Shown: one piece after another, positions 35,499 through 43,810 of the stretch
How positions within the stretch are numbered: position 1 is the first letter of the stretch
How the letters are laid out: every line of letters starts with the position of its first letter
Assembly: GCF_009811795.1 (NCBI RefSeq)
Contig: NZ_BLJE01000002.1
Location: 1,054,001 to 1,118,000 of the forward strand
DNA length: 64,000 nt
DNA from: Litoreibacter roseus
GTDB taxonomy: Bacteria > Pseudomonadota > Alphaproteobacteria > Rhodobacterales > Rhodobacteraceae
Reading direction: 5' to 3'
Translations under genes and position numbers: made by a program
The notes under the pieces: generated by a model
Database searches by the model: none
Told to the model about the DNA's origin: nothing
What the model saw: only the letters and a program-made list of their open reading frames with translations

Positions 35499-36346
35499 CG
35501 CTTGATCTGCGGCAGCCGACTGCCTTTCTTTTCCGCTTTCAGCTGGTCGCTGATGCTGACCCGTTTGGCCGTGCTTCCGGATGCTTCTCCGACCGAGATC
35601 AGCTTCGCTTCGGGATTGGAAGACGCCAATTTATTTAGAAGGCGATCCACAGATTTGTCGAGCGGCGCGCCAAGCGAGACGTCTTTGCCCTTGTAGGTCG
35701 TACCGCCCGAAATGATGGACGCGATTTTGGGTCCCGCGTCTGTCATGACGAAAATCGGGGCGCCTGAGGATCCGAAATCCGTATCACAGTCGTAGATCAG
35801 CGCGCCTGCATAGGCATCGAGCATTTGACATCCGTCTTCCAGCGCGGGGGCGTTCTGTCGACCGCGTGCATAGGAGACAACCATCACTTTTTCGTTCACG
35901 ACCGGCTTGCGGTGCCGCTGAAACGGGACGACACCCGCTTCGCCGATGGGTTGATCCAACTCGATAAGGGCGACGTCGGTGGCAACGCGGTTCAGATAGT
36001 TCTTACTCGCGTACTGATAGTCATTGTGCACGACGATGCGGCGCCCTTTACGCTTGGCCGCTGACCGACCATGGCGATATCCGGCTTTGAACACGATCGT
36101 ATCAGCCTTGCGCTGTTCATTCGTGTCATCGTCATAGACACAGTGCGCGGCCGTCAGGACAAGGCGCGGCGCGATCAAGGCACCTGTGCATGTCCCTTCA
36201 CGACCCATTTCAAGTCGCCCGACGGCCAGCCAACCCCGGGCCAGATCTTTCGTATCCAAGGCCTGATGCGGACCCTCGTCGGTGTCTTTGGCAACGACGG
36301 GACCTGCCGCAAGGGCAACGAGGCAAATGAGCAGCGTTCTCAACAT
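35495..36346 (-). CDS. Secreted trypsin-like serine protease (S1 family)
   Basis: A 283-residue protein with signal peptide (MLRTLLICLVALAAGPVVA) and a complete catalytic triad: His in LTAAHCVYD, Asp in TDVALIELD and Ser in DFGSSGAPIF. The Cys pairs around these are present. The Lys-rich C-terminal tail after the protease domain (about 235-283) is unassigned. It is divergent from the H-NOX gene and convergent with the MttB-like gene (4-base overlap of the stops). Confidence 0.9.
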   Translation of the reverse strand: MLRTLLICLVALAAGPVVAKDTDEGPHQALDTKDLARGWLAVGRLEMGREGTCTGALIAPRLVLTAAHCVYDDDTNEQRKADTIVFKAGYRHGRSAAKRKGRRIVVHNDYQYASKNYLNRVATDVALIELDQPIGEAGVVPFQRHRKPVVNEKVMVVSYARGRQNAPALEDGCQMLDAYAGALIYDCDTDFGSSGAPIFVMTDAGPKIASIISGGTTYKGKDVSLGAPLDKSVDRLLNKLASSNPEAKLISVGEASGSTAKRVSISDQLKAEKKGSRLPQIKR

Positions 36347-36472
36347 GGCCCCCTGCTCTCATTTCACTGTGGCAGGGATTGGGCGCAATTGGGCCGGTTT
36401 TGGCGCAGCGGTTTTTGGGCTTTGTTAAGGGATTAGGCTCAATATGAGGCAAAGCAAGTAAGGATTCGCCAC

Positions 36473-37147
36473 ATGTACGGGCTGATTAACCGGTCAATAC
36501 AGTGTTTTCTCGAAGACACCTATGGCGCAGAACTGTGGGATCAGGTCGTCCATGACGCCCAACTCGATTTTCGCGATTTCGAGGGGATGCTGACCTACGA
36601 GGATCATGTCACCGATACGGTTTTGAAGTCCGCCTGCGAATTTCTGGACCGGGATCAGTCTTCCTTGTTGGAGGATATTGGCACCTATCTGGTTACGCAC
36701 CCCAATATGGAACGGGTCAGGCGGCTGATGCGCTTTGGCGGTCACAGTTTCGAAGAGTTCCTGTTTTCCCTAGATGACCTTCACGACCGCGTCAGGCTGG
36801 CGATTCCTGATCTGGAACTGCCCCGCCTCGATCTGCGGGATTTTGCAGGTCAGAGCTACGGATTGGTCTGCACATGGCGCAAGCCCGGCTTCGGGGCCGT
36901 GCTGCAGGGGGTTCTACGTGCCATGGCAGATGACTACGGCGCGCTCGTGCTTCTTGATCTGGAGGCGGGTGATGACGGGCAGGAAATGGTGCGTATTGAT
37001 CTGTTGGAAACGGACTTCGCGTCAGGACGGACCTTCAGTCTGGCTCCCGCCGAGCAGGACGACCTGTCCTCGGTGCGCAACCGGCGCCAGGGCGATGAAG
37101 GGTCGACCCATTTGGCCGCGGCGGGCGAGCTTGGGCAGATGTCATGA
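36473..37147 (+). CDS. Heme NO-binding (H-NOX) domain protein
   Basis: A 224-residue gas sensor of the H-NOX family. The N-terminal MYGLINRSIQ and the RFGGHSFEEFLFSLDDLH block are typical, with the proximal heme ligand at H104 and the conserved Pro at 112. The YxSxR motif that binds the heme propionates reads VCTWR (132-136), keeping only the Arg. The C-terminal tail (about 175-224) is longer than the core and acidic. Its stop overlaps the start of the diguanylate cyclase gene by 4 bases, so NO sensing is probably passed to that partner. Confidence 0.9.
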   Translation: MYGLINRSIQCFLEDTYGAELWDQVVHDAQLDFRDFEGMLTYEDHVTDTVLKSACEFLDRDQSSLLEDIGTYLVTHPNMERVRRLMRFGGHSFEEFLFSLDDLHDRVRLAIPDLELPRLDLRDFAGQSYGLVCTWRKPGFGAVLQGVLRAMADDYGALVLLDLEAGDDGQEMVRIDLLETDFASGRTFSLAPAEQDDLSSVRNRRQGDEGSTHLAAAGELGQMS

Positions 37148-38193
37148 CATCCGATCTTATTGACATAAGCACCGAAGCGCTGGATCTGCTGATGCCGCTT
37201 CATCTGCGGGTCTCTGAAACCGGCGTTATCGCAGGCGCTGGGCCGACGTTTCTCAAATTATGCACAGGTCTGGACATCGCCGGTCTGACTGGCGCAACAG
37301 ACGGGTCGAGAGAGGCGCTTTTGGCGGCATTGCAAAACCTGCGCTTCCTTGATCTCTTCGAGGTGAAGCGTCCCCGCAATATCAGGACGTTTGCCAAGCT
37401 GCATGCGCAGGGTGCGTGCCGGATACGTCTCCTGTTTCGAAGCGGTCCAGGATACACGATGAAAGGGTTATTTACCCCACTGTCTGACGGGGCAGGTGGT
37501 TTGATCAACTTGTCTCTGGGCATCTCAGTTGGCGATGCGGTCGCGCGGTTTCAACTCAGCAGCGCTGATTTTGCGCCGTCTGATCCGACCGTTGACATGC
37601 TTTATCTGATTGAGGCCAACGCTGCGGCGATGACGGAATCCAAACGTCTCAACCAGCGGCTGCATGGCGCGAAAGCGGAAGCCGAGGAAAAAGCCCATTC
37701 CGATACGCTTACCGGACTGAAAAACCGTCGCGCGATGGACGGTCTTTTGACCCGATTGGCCCGCATGCACACGCCTTTCGGTCTGATGCATATGGATCTG
37801 GATTACTTCAAACAGGTCAACGATACCTTGGGTCACGCAGCCGGTGACTTTGTGTTGCAAGAGGTCGCAAGCGTTTTGAGTTCCGAAATTCGCGCAGATG
37901 ACATGGTTGCCCGGGTCGGCGGCGACGAGTTCGTCATGATCTTCAACAACTGCGTGGATCTGGACGTGCTGGGCCGCATCGCGTCCCGGATCATCGAACG
38001 TCTCGAAGAGCCGATGGAGTTTGAAGGCGAGACATGCCGAATTTCCGCCAGCATCGGCACCACTCTGTCGAGCTTCTACGATGTGCCGAAAATAGATCAG
38101 ATGCTCTCAGACGCGGACCGCGCGCTATACCATTCCAAGAATCGTGGCAGGGCGCAGCATACGGTGTATCAGCCAGATATGATGGCAAGCTGA
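37144..38193 (+). CDS. HNOBA-type sensor domain / diguanylate cyclase, H-NOX partner
   Basis: A 349-residue protein. Residues 10-165 look like the heme-NO-binding-associated (HNOBA/PAS-like) domain found with H-NOX partners; 165-185 is a short coiled coil; and the GGDEF domain follows with GGDEF at 259-263 and an RxxD inhibitory site (RADD, 250-253) five residues upstream. Both active and feedback sites are intact, so it should make cyclic di-GMP. Coupled by a 4-base overlap to H-NOX: NO probably adjusts cyclic di-GMP and so attachment. Confidence 0.9.
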   Translation: MTSDLIDISTEALDLLMPLHLRVSETGVIAGAGPTFLKLCTGLDIAGLTGATDGSREALLAALQNLRFLDLFEVKRPRNIRTFAKLHAQGACRIRLLFRSGPGYTMKGLFTPLSDGAGGLINLSLGISVGDAVARFQLSSADFAPSDPTVDMLYLIEANAAAMTESKRLNQRLHGAKAEAEEKAHSDTLTGLKNRRAMDGLLTRLARMHTPFGLMHMDLDYFKQVNDTLGHAAGDFVLQEVASVLSSEIRADDMVARVGGDEFVMIFNNCVDLDVLGRIASRIIERLEEPMEFEGETCRISASIGTTLSSFYDVPKIDQMLSDADRALYHSKNRGRAQHTVYQPDMMAS

Positions 38194-38239
38194 TCTGAAG
38201 CCCTGACCAACCCAAAGCTACGGATATGATGAGGAAAAA

Positions 38240-38314
38240 TGGTACTCCCTAGGGGAATCGAACCCCTCTTTCCAGGTTGAAAACCTGGCGTCCTAACCGA
38301 TAGACGAAGGGAGC
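38240..38314 (-). tRNA. tRNA-Glu (anticodon TTC)
   Basis: Read on the minus strand, the gene begins GCTCCCT, has an anticodon stem CCAGG/CCTGG around the loop TTTTCAA (anticodon TTC), a T arm AGGGG-TTCGATT-CCCCT and ends AGGGAGT-A-CCA with the CCA encoded. The first acceptor pair is G1-T72, a wobble, where G-C is usual. It is 75 bases long with CCA. Confidence 0.95.
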
Positions 38315-38383
38315 ACCGGGAACGTGCAGCGGTATTTAGGGGAGGGCGCTGGGCGTGGCAAGAGGATTTTCCGAATAAGTTTC

Positions 38384-38411
38384 AGAAATAACCGCGATGC
38401 TGGAACGCGGC
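38384..38411 (-). terminator. Possible terminator after recJ
   Basis: In the minus direction, a CCGCG/CGCGG stem (38392-38396 and 38406-38410, nine-base loop) is followed by TTATTTCT. It lies about 15 bases beyond the recJ stop. The stem is short, so this is tentative. Confidence 0.35.
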
Positions 38412-38424
38412 GTCTTTCTCACGA

Positions 38425-40179
38425 TCACACCGCCGGGGCTGCATCCTCCAGCCGCAACTGCACGGTTTGGCGACCACCCCATGTGTTGATGTCCAACCGC
38501 CCCGCCAGATGAAAAAGCGCGCCGTCGTGATTTTGAAGCGCAGGTCCCAGATCCCCTTGGAACGCGCCAAAGGCAATCGCTTCGACACGCGCGCCCTGGT
38601 CGTCTCCGAAGGTGAGTTTCAGGTGGCTGTCCCCGACCAGTTTGGTGAAGAAAATCCGCTGGGAGGGAAAGACGAAGCGCGGCGCAGGCGCCCCGGCACC
38701 GAACGGCCCGACCTGCTCCAGTTGTTCTGCCAGTTCTATCTGGGCCGCACCCGGCATCATGAGGCCGTCCAACCTGAGATCCGAGGGCCCTAATTCACCC
38801 GCGCCCTGTCGTGCCATCAATTCGGTCAGGCGGGCCATTGCAGCGTCAAGCTGATCCCGCGCCACAGTCAGGCCAGCGGCCATCTTGTGTCCGCCACCCT
38901 TGATCAACAGGCCCTCCGCCGCCAGCCTTTGGATCTGTGCGCCCAGATCGATGCCTGATACAGAACGTGCGGAGCCTTTGCCTTCGTCGCCGTCTAATCC
39001 GATTACGACCGCCGGGCGGTTCGTTGCTTCCTTCAGTCGCGCGGCCACAATACCGACGACGCCCGGATGCCAACCTTCGCCCGCCGCCCAGACCAGTGGC
39101 GCGTCGAGCCCGCGCCCCTCCGCTTGAGCCATGGCCGCCTCCCGCACAGCGGCTTCAATGTCGCGCCGTTCGGTGTTCAGCGCGTCCAATCGTTCGGACA
39201 GCGCCTGCGCTTCGGCCTCGTCGGTGGTTGCCAAAAGCCGCGCGCCTAGGTCAGCCGCCCCAATGCGTCCGCCGGCATTGATCCGTGGACCCAGCAGGAA
39301 GCCCAGATGATAGGGCGTGGGCGCCGTGTCCATGCGGGCCACATCAGACAACACGCGCAACCCGACCCGACGGCGCTGCCCCATGATCTTCAGACCTTGG
39401 CGCACCAACGCACGGTTCAGCCCGACCAGTGGGGCCACATCGGCCACCGTCGCCAAGGAAACCAGATCAAGAAGCGCCATCAGATCAGGACCCGTCTTGC
39501 CTGCCGCGCGCAGGTTGCGATTGACGGCAACCAGAAGCAGAAACACCACGCCCGCCGCGCAGAGATGTGCGAGACTGCCGTCTTCGTCCTGACGGTTCGG
39601 GTTCACGACAGCACAGGCCGGGGGCAAGGTCTCGCCACCAAGATGGTGATCAAGAACGATCACATCCGCCGCACTGGCCGCGCCAAGCGCGTCGTGGCTA
39701 AGCGTACCGCAATCCACGCAGATGATCAGATCATGGGCCGCCGCCAAATCCGTCATCGCGGGAACGTTGGGGCCATAGCCCTCATCGATACGGTCCGGAA
39801 TATAGAGGGTCGCATGCAGGCCCATATCCCGAAGCCAGCTGAGAAGGATCGCGGCGGATGCTCCACCGTCCACGTCGTAATCTGCGAATACTGCGATCCG
39901 CTCTTGGTTGTCCACCGCCGTTACGACGCGGTCTGCCGCCACATGCATATCGCGCAACGACGACGGATCTGGCATCAGATCGCGCAGGGCAGGTGTCAGG
40001 TAACCAATGCAGTCCTTTGTGGGCACGCCCAGACGCGCCAGTGTCTGGCACACGGCACGGGGCAGGTCCGTCTGCTGGGCAATGGCCTCGGCCTGACGGT
40101 CCTGTTCGTCCGCAAGACCAATCCAGCGCCGCCCGGTCAGGGAGCTTTCAACCCCAAGAAAAGCCGGGCGGTCTGCCAT
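38425..40179 (-). CDS. recJ: Single-stranded-DNA-specific exonuclease RecJ
   Basis: 5' to 3' ssDNA exonuclease in recombination and mismatch repair. The DHH phosphoesterase motifs are visible: FADYDVDGGASA, ICVDCGT, VLDHHLGG and the C-terminal DHHA1 motif IKGGGHKMAAGL. At 584 residues the length is normal. The ATG at 40179 overlaps the glpX stop by one base (TGATG), so hom-glpX-recJ is one operon, as in other Rhodobacteraceae. Confidence 0.95.
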   Translation of the reverse strand: MADRPAFLGVESSLTGRRWIGLADEQDRQAEAIAQQTDLPRAVCQTLARLGVPTKDCIGYLTPALRDLMPDPSSLRDMHVAADRVVTAVDNQERIAVFADYDVDGGASAAILLSWLRDMGLHATLYIPDRIDEGYGPNVPAMTDLAAAHDLIICVDCGTLSHDALGAASAADVIVLDHHLGGETLPPACAVVNPNRQDEDGSLAHLCAAGVVFLLLVAVNRNLRAAGKTGPDLMALLDLVSLATVADVAPLVGLNRALVRQGLKIMGQRRRVGLRVLSDVARMDTAPTPYHLGFLLGPRINAGGRIGAADLGARLLATTDEAEAQALSERLDALNTERRDIEAAVREAAMAQAEGRGLDAPLVWAAGEGWHPGVVGIVAARLKEATNRPAVVIGLDGDEGKGSARSVSGIDLGAQIQRLAAEGLLIKGGGHKMAAGLTVARDQLDAAMARLTELMARQGAGELGPSDLRLDGLMMPGAAQIELAEQLEQVGPFGAGAPAPRFVFPSQRIFFTKLVGDSHLKLTFGDDQGARVEAIAFGAFQGDLGPALQNHDGALFHLAGRLDINTWGGRQTVQLRLEDAAPAV

Positions 40180-41147
40180 CACCGTGTCGGGTTGCGGTAA
40201 GTCATTCGGCGCACCGAGCCGGTTTTGGAGCGCATCAGGACCGTTTCTGCGGTCAGATACCCTACTTCCCGTCGGATGCCCGGCAGGATGGAGCCATCGG
40301 TGACACCCGTGGCCGCGAAAATCACGTCCTGCGTGACCATTTCATCGCGGTTGTAGATCTTGTCCAGATCCGTGATCCCGGCCTTTGCCGCACGACCTCG
40401 TTCGTCATCATTGCGGAACAGGAGGCGCCCATACATTTGCCCGCCCATGCATTTCAGCGCGGCAGCGCCCAGAACGCCTTCGGGTGCCCCGCCGGACCCC
40501 ATATAGATGTCGATACCGGTGACATCCGCCTCCGCGCAGTGCATGACACCTGCCACATCGCCGTCAGTGATCAGGCGAATGGCGGCGCCTGTCTCGCGGA
40601 TTTCTGCGATCATGTCTTCATGGCGCGGGCGTTCCAGGACACAGACCGTGATATCTTCCTGATCGCAGCTCTTTGCCTTGGCCAGCGCGGCAATCCGCTC
40701 CGAGGGGCTCATATCCAGCGTAACCACGTCTTTTTCGTAGCCCGGGCCGATTGCGAGCTTGTCCATGTAGACATCTGGCGCGTGCAGCATCGAGCCGCGC
40801 GGCCCCATCGCAATCACGGCCAGCGCGTTGGGCATGTCCTTGGCGGTCAGCGTTGTGCCTTCCAGCGGGTCAAGCGCGATGTCCACGCCTGGTCCATCGC
40901 CTGTGCCGACCTCTTCGCCGATATATAGCATGGGTGCTTCGTCCCGCTCCCCTTCGCCGATCACGACCACACCTTTGATGTTGAGCATATTAAGCTGGGT
41001 ACGCATCGCATCAACGGCCGCTTGGTCCGCCGCTTTTTCGTCACCACGCCCGATCAGCTTGGCCGAGGCGAGGGCAGCCGCCTCCGAGACACGGGCGAGC
41101 CCGAGCGACAGCATGCGATCCTGAAAAATTTCGGTAGAGCCATTCAT
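40179..41147 (-). CDS. glpX: Class II fructose-1,6-bisphosphatase GlpX
   Basis: Hydrolyses fructose-1,6-bisphosphate to F6P in gluconeogenesis. The ATG at 41147 (AGGA 8 bases upstream; MNGSTEIFQDRML) gives 322 residues, the family length. Metal-site and substrate motifs are present: IGEGERDEAPMLYIGE, DPLEGTT and GSGGAPEGVL. The open frame above it to 41249 reads into the hom stop region and is not family sequence. 25 bases after hom. Confidence 0.95.
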   Translation of the reverse strand: MNGSTEIFQDRMLSLGLARVSEAAALASAKLIGRGDEKAADQAAVDAMRTQLNMLNIKGVVVIGEGERDEAPMLYIGEEVGTGDGPGVDIALDPLEGTTLTAKDMPNALAVIAMGPRGSMLHAPDVYMDKLAIGPGYEKDVVTLDMSPSERIAALAKAKSCDQEDITVCVLERPRHEDMIAEIRETGAAIRLITDGDVAGVMHCAEADVTGIDIYMGSGGAPEGVLGAAALKCMGGQMYGRLLFRNDDERGRAAKAGITDLDKIYNRDEMVTQDVIFAATGVTDGSILPGIRREVGYLTAETVLMRSKTGSVRRMTYRNPTR

Positions 41148-41172
41148 GGAAAAGTTCCTGCTTTGGGGTGGG

Positions 41173-42456
41173 TTAGACTTCTTCGATACGTAAGGCGACC
41201 GGATCGCCTGTGACAACGCCCGTGCCGGGCAAACCGGCAAGTGCGACATCTAGCGCCTCCCGGGTTGTCGTGTGGGTGACAATCAGAACGGGCGCTGTTG
41301 TATCTTCATGGCCGTACTGGCGCATCCGATTGATCGACACGCCCGCATCGCCAAGGGCCGTCGCCACCTTGGCAAGCGCGCCGGGTTTGTCCAGAAGATC
41401 GAGCCGCAGATAGTAGGGCGCGGGCACGGTCGATTGCGCGGCCGGTACGGTTTTCAAACTGTCTGCGGGTTGGCCGAATGTGGGCAATCGCAGCCCCCGC
41501 GCAATGTCGATGATGTCTGATAGAACAGCGCTGGCAGTCGGGCCTTCGCCCGCACCGGCCCCGCGCAGGACGATCTGGCCCACATCCGCGCCCTCGAGCA
41601 CGACCATGTTTGTCCCGCCTTCCAACTGTCCAAGGGGGGAGGTTTCGGGCACCAGACAGGGCGACATGGACTGTTCCAACCCTCGCGCCGTCATCTGGGC
41701 CACGCCCAATAGCTTGATGCGGTAGCCCATATCGGCGGCCTGCCGGATGTCTTCGATGCTGACCCGCTCGATCCCCTCCAATGCGACGCCGTCGAATTTC
41801 ACCTGCGTTCCAAACGCGATAGAAGACAGCAGCGCCAGCTTATGCGCCGCATCTATTCCGCCCACGTCTAGCTGCGGATCGGCCTCCAGATATCCAAGAC
41901 CGTCGGCCTCGGCGAAGACCTCTTCATAGGTCAGACCGGCGCTTTGCATTCGCGTCAGAATATAATTGCAGGAGCCGTTCATCACCCCCATCACACGGGT
42001 GATCTCGTTCCCGGCAAGGCCTTCCGTCAACGCCTTGATCACGGGGATGCCCCCGGCGACTGCAGCTTCGAACCGCAGGACCTGACCGCCATCTTCGGCA
42101 AGGTTTGCCAACGTGTGGCCATGTTCGGCGAGCATGGCCTTGTTGGCTGTGACAACGTCCTTGCCCGCCTTCAGCGCAGCCTCGGTTGCGGCTTTCGCCG
42201 GTCCATCCGCGCCCCCCATCAGTTCCACGAACACGTCCACGTCATCGCGTGTGGCAAGTTTGACCGGGTCGTCTTCCCAAGCGTAGTCGCTGAGCGAGAC
42301 GCCTCGATCCTTCTGGGACCGGGCAGACACCGCCGTGATGACAAGGGGGCGTCCCGTGCGCGTTTTCAGAAGGTCTGCGTTCTTTCGCAGCATCCGGACA
42401 ACACCCACACCCACAGTGCCAAGACCAGCAATTCCGAGGCGAAGTGGCTTTGTCAT
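41173..42456 (-). CDS. hom: Homoserine dehydrogenase
   Basis: Reduces aspartate semialdehyde to homoserine for threonine and methionine synthesis. The 427-residue protein has a Rossmann domain (GLGTVGVGVVRML), the central catalytic domain (AAVAGGIPVIKALTEGL, YLEADPQLDVGGIDAAHK) and a C-terminal ACT domain (about 350-425) that would bind an effector such as threonine. GGAG lies 11 bases upstream of the ATG. Confidence 0.96.
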   Translation of the reverse strand: MTKPLRLGIAGLGTVGVGVVRMLRKNADLLKTRTGRPLVITAVSARSQKDRGVSLSDYAWEDDPVKLATRDDVDVFVELMGGADGPAKAATEAALKAGKDVVTANKAMLAEHGHTLANLAEDGGQVLRFEAAVAGGIPVIKALTEGLAGNEITRVMGVMNGSCNYILTRMQSAGLTYEEVFAEADGLGYLEADPQLDVGGIDAAHKLALLSSIAFGTQVKFDGVALEGIERVSIEDIRQAADMGYRIKLLGVAQMTARGLEQSMSPCLVPETSPLGQLEGGTNMVVLEGADVGQIVLRGAGAGEGPTASAVLSDIIDIARGLRLPTFGQPADSLKTVPAAQSTVPAPYYLRLDLLDKPGALAKVATALGDAGVSINRMRQYGHEDTTAPVLIVTHTTTREALDVALAGLPGTGVVTGDPVALRIEEV

Positions 42457-42534
42457 TCGGGGGGGATCTCCGGGAAATTAGCGAACTCGCTCGACCTGTT
42501 AGCGGGGAAGACCGTCGTGTGCAACGTGACAGCG

Positions 42535-42834
42535 CTAACGGTTATTGCGCAAAGCCGCGTTTTCCAGTTTCAGCCGTGTTGCCCCGTCCAAAATGCTGCG
42601 TCCGCGTAAATTTGAGGCACGGGTGCGCAGACCGTCGGCGCGCGATGACAGGGTTTCTTCCGTTTCCGCGATGTCATTGTCCTGGTTCGCAGCGGCCAAG
42701 AGCGGCGGGATGGGCTGCAATCTGGGATAGTCGGCCGCCAAAGCCTCGGCGCTGATCGTTTCGCGCTCATCCGGAAGGTCCGCCGCGCAGGCAGACAGGC
42801 AAAGCAAGAGGGCGGGGATCACAGCGCGTATCAT
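42535..42834 (-). CDS. Small predicted lipoprotein of unknown function
   Basis: A 99-residue protein with a signal peptide and lipobox (LCLSAC, Cys at residue 16). The rest is hydrophilic and mostly helical, with no domain I recognise; one region (RADGLRTRASNLRGRSI) is Arg-rich. It is on the same strand as hom, 78 bases upstream of the hom start, and divergent from the TetR gene. The frame is convincing because of the clean signal and its position. Confidence 0.68.
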   Translation of the reverse strand: MIRAVIPALLLCLSACAADLPDERETISAEALAADYPRLQPIPPLLAAANQDNDIAETEETLSSRADGLRTRASNLRGRSILDGATRLKLENAALRNNR

Positions 42835-42893
42835 GGCGGCACTCTATGCGGGGGACAGCGCGCTCACAAGCGGTGCTGAATTGCTCTCTTGAA

Positions 42894-42909
42894 CTGAACG
42901 GGTGTTCAG
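42894..42909. promoter_or_regulatory. TetR-type operator candidate
   Basis: CTGAACGGGTGTTCAG has perfect six-base arms around GGGT, 13 bases before the TetR start and in the divergent space with the lipoprotein gene. Such a site is a normal autoregulation target for TetR repressors. Strong as a palindrome; the binding partner is inferred. Confidence 0.6.
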
Positions 42910-42922
42910 ATAGGGTTTTGCC

Positions 42923-43549
42923 ATGGCGCGCAAACAAGGATCCCATTCCGACATCACAGGCCCCCGTGTACGGGCGGCGGCGCTGAAGCTGTTTGCCGCC
43001 CATGGGTTTGCGGCGGTGTCGATGCGCCAGATCGCGGCCGAGGTGGGGGTGCAGGCGGGCGCGCTTTACCTCTACACGCCCGATAAACAGACGCTTTTGT
43101 CCGATCTTCTGGAAACACACATGGGCGAAGTGCTCAGCGCGTGGCAGGCCGAGCTGCCCAGGATCGAGGCGCGGGGTGGCGGACCGGAAGCCGGGCTCGA
43201 CGCGTTCGCGCGCTTCCACATCCGGTTTCATCTGGCACGCCCGCAGGCGGTCTTCATTTCTTATATGGAACTACGCAATTTGACGCCGGAAAACTTCGCC
43301 AAGCTGGAAGCCATGCGAAAGCAATACGAAGACGGGTTGGAGCAGATTTTGATCGAGGGCAAGGCCCGTGGCCTCTTTGACGTATCTGACACGAAATTGA
43401 CCACGCTGGCGCTGATCTCGATGCTGAACGGAGTGCTGACGTGGTACAAACCCGAGGGCCGTCTGTCGCTGGATCGGGTTGAGTCGATTTATGCCGACAT
43501 GGTCAGCAAATCCGTCCGCGCACAGGAACGGTCTGCCCAGATCGCCTGA
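42923..43549 (+). CDS. TetR/AcrR-family transcriptional regulator
   Basis: A 208-residue regulator. The N-terminal helix-turn-helix is clear (AALKLFAAHGFAAVSMRQIA, then VQAGALYLYTPDKQTLL). The C-terminal ligand domain (about 75-200) is unassigned, with features like those of acyl-CoA or drug sensors. AGGG is 7 bases before the ATG. A palindrome just upstream is a good candidate operator. The divergent small lipoprotein gene may be its target. Confidence 0.92.
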   Translation: MARKQGSHSDITGPRVRAAALKLFAAHGFAAVSMRQIAAEVGVQAGALYLYTPDKQTLLSDLLETHMGEVLSAWQAELPRIEARGGGPEAGLDAFARFHIRFHLARPQAVFISYMELRNLTPENFAKLEAMRKQYEDGLEQILIEGKARGLFDVSDTKLTTLALISMLNGVLTWYKPEGRLSLDRVESIYADMVSKSVRAQERSAQIA

Positions 43550-43810
43550 TCCGGAGAGCGGTTTGGGTCTCTGCCTTCAGGGGTCGTCGGTCAGAAAAGG
43601 CGGGCCCGCCAAATGCGGTTTATGCCGGACGGGATTTGATCCCCGCACCTGTCGGGGCGTTACCCCCGGAACTTACCGATAAGTCAGGTGACCCCCATAT
43701 GCCCGGATTGCCAAGTCGGGCGGGAATCCTCAAACCGTTTTATGTGACGTCACGGGATGTGGTTCTAACCGGGACATCTTGCGCCCCGGTTAGCGATGCG
43801 TGCGCAGGTC
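43550..43810. other. Hairpin-rich convergent intergenic region (possible structured RNA)
   Basis: Between the TetR stop and the glyA stop there are 261 bases with no good gene. At least six inverted repeats occur: GGCGGGCCCGCC (43599-43610), GGGAT/ATCCC (43631-43643), CCCCG/CGGGG (43641-43657), ACTTA/TAAGT (43671-43684), GCCCG/CGGGC (43701-43721) and CTAACCGGG/CCCGGTTAG (43765-43793). GGGGTC (43580-43585) could also close against GACCCC (43690-43695). No T tract marks a simple terminator. A noncoding RNA is possible; nothing I know matches it. Confidence 0.4.

Noticed and set aside
43550-43810. A tmRNA or tRNA remnant in the hairpin-rich gap.
   Set aside because: No T-loop (TTCRANY), no CCA end and no tag-coding stretch could be found, so I keep it only as a candidate structured RNA.
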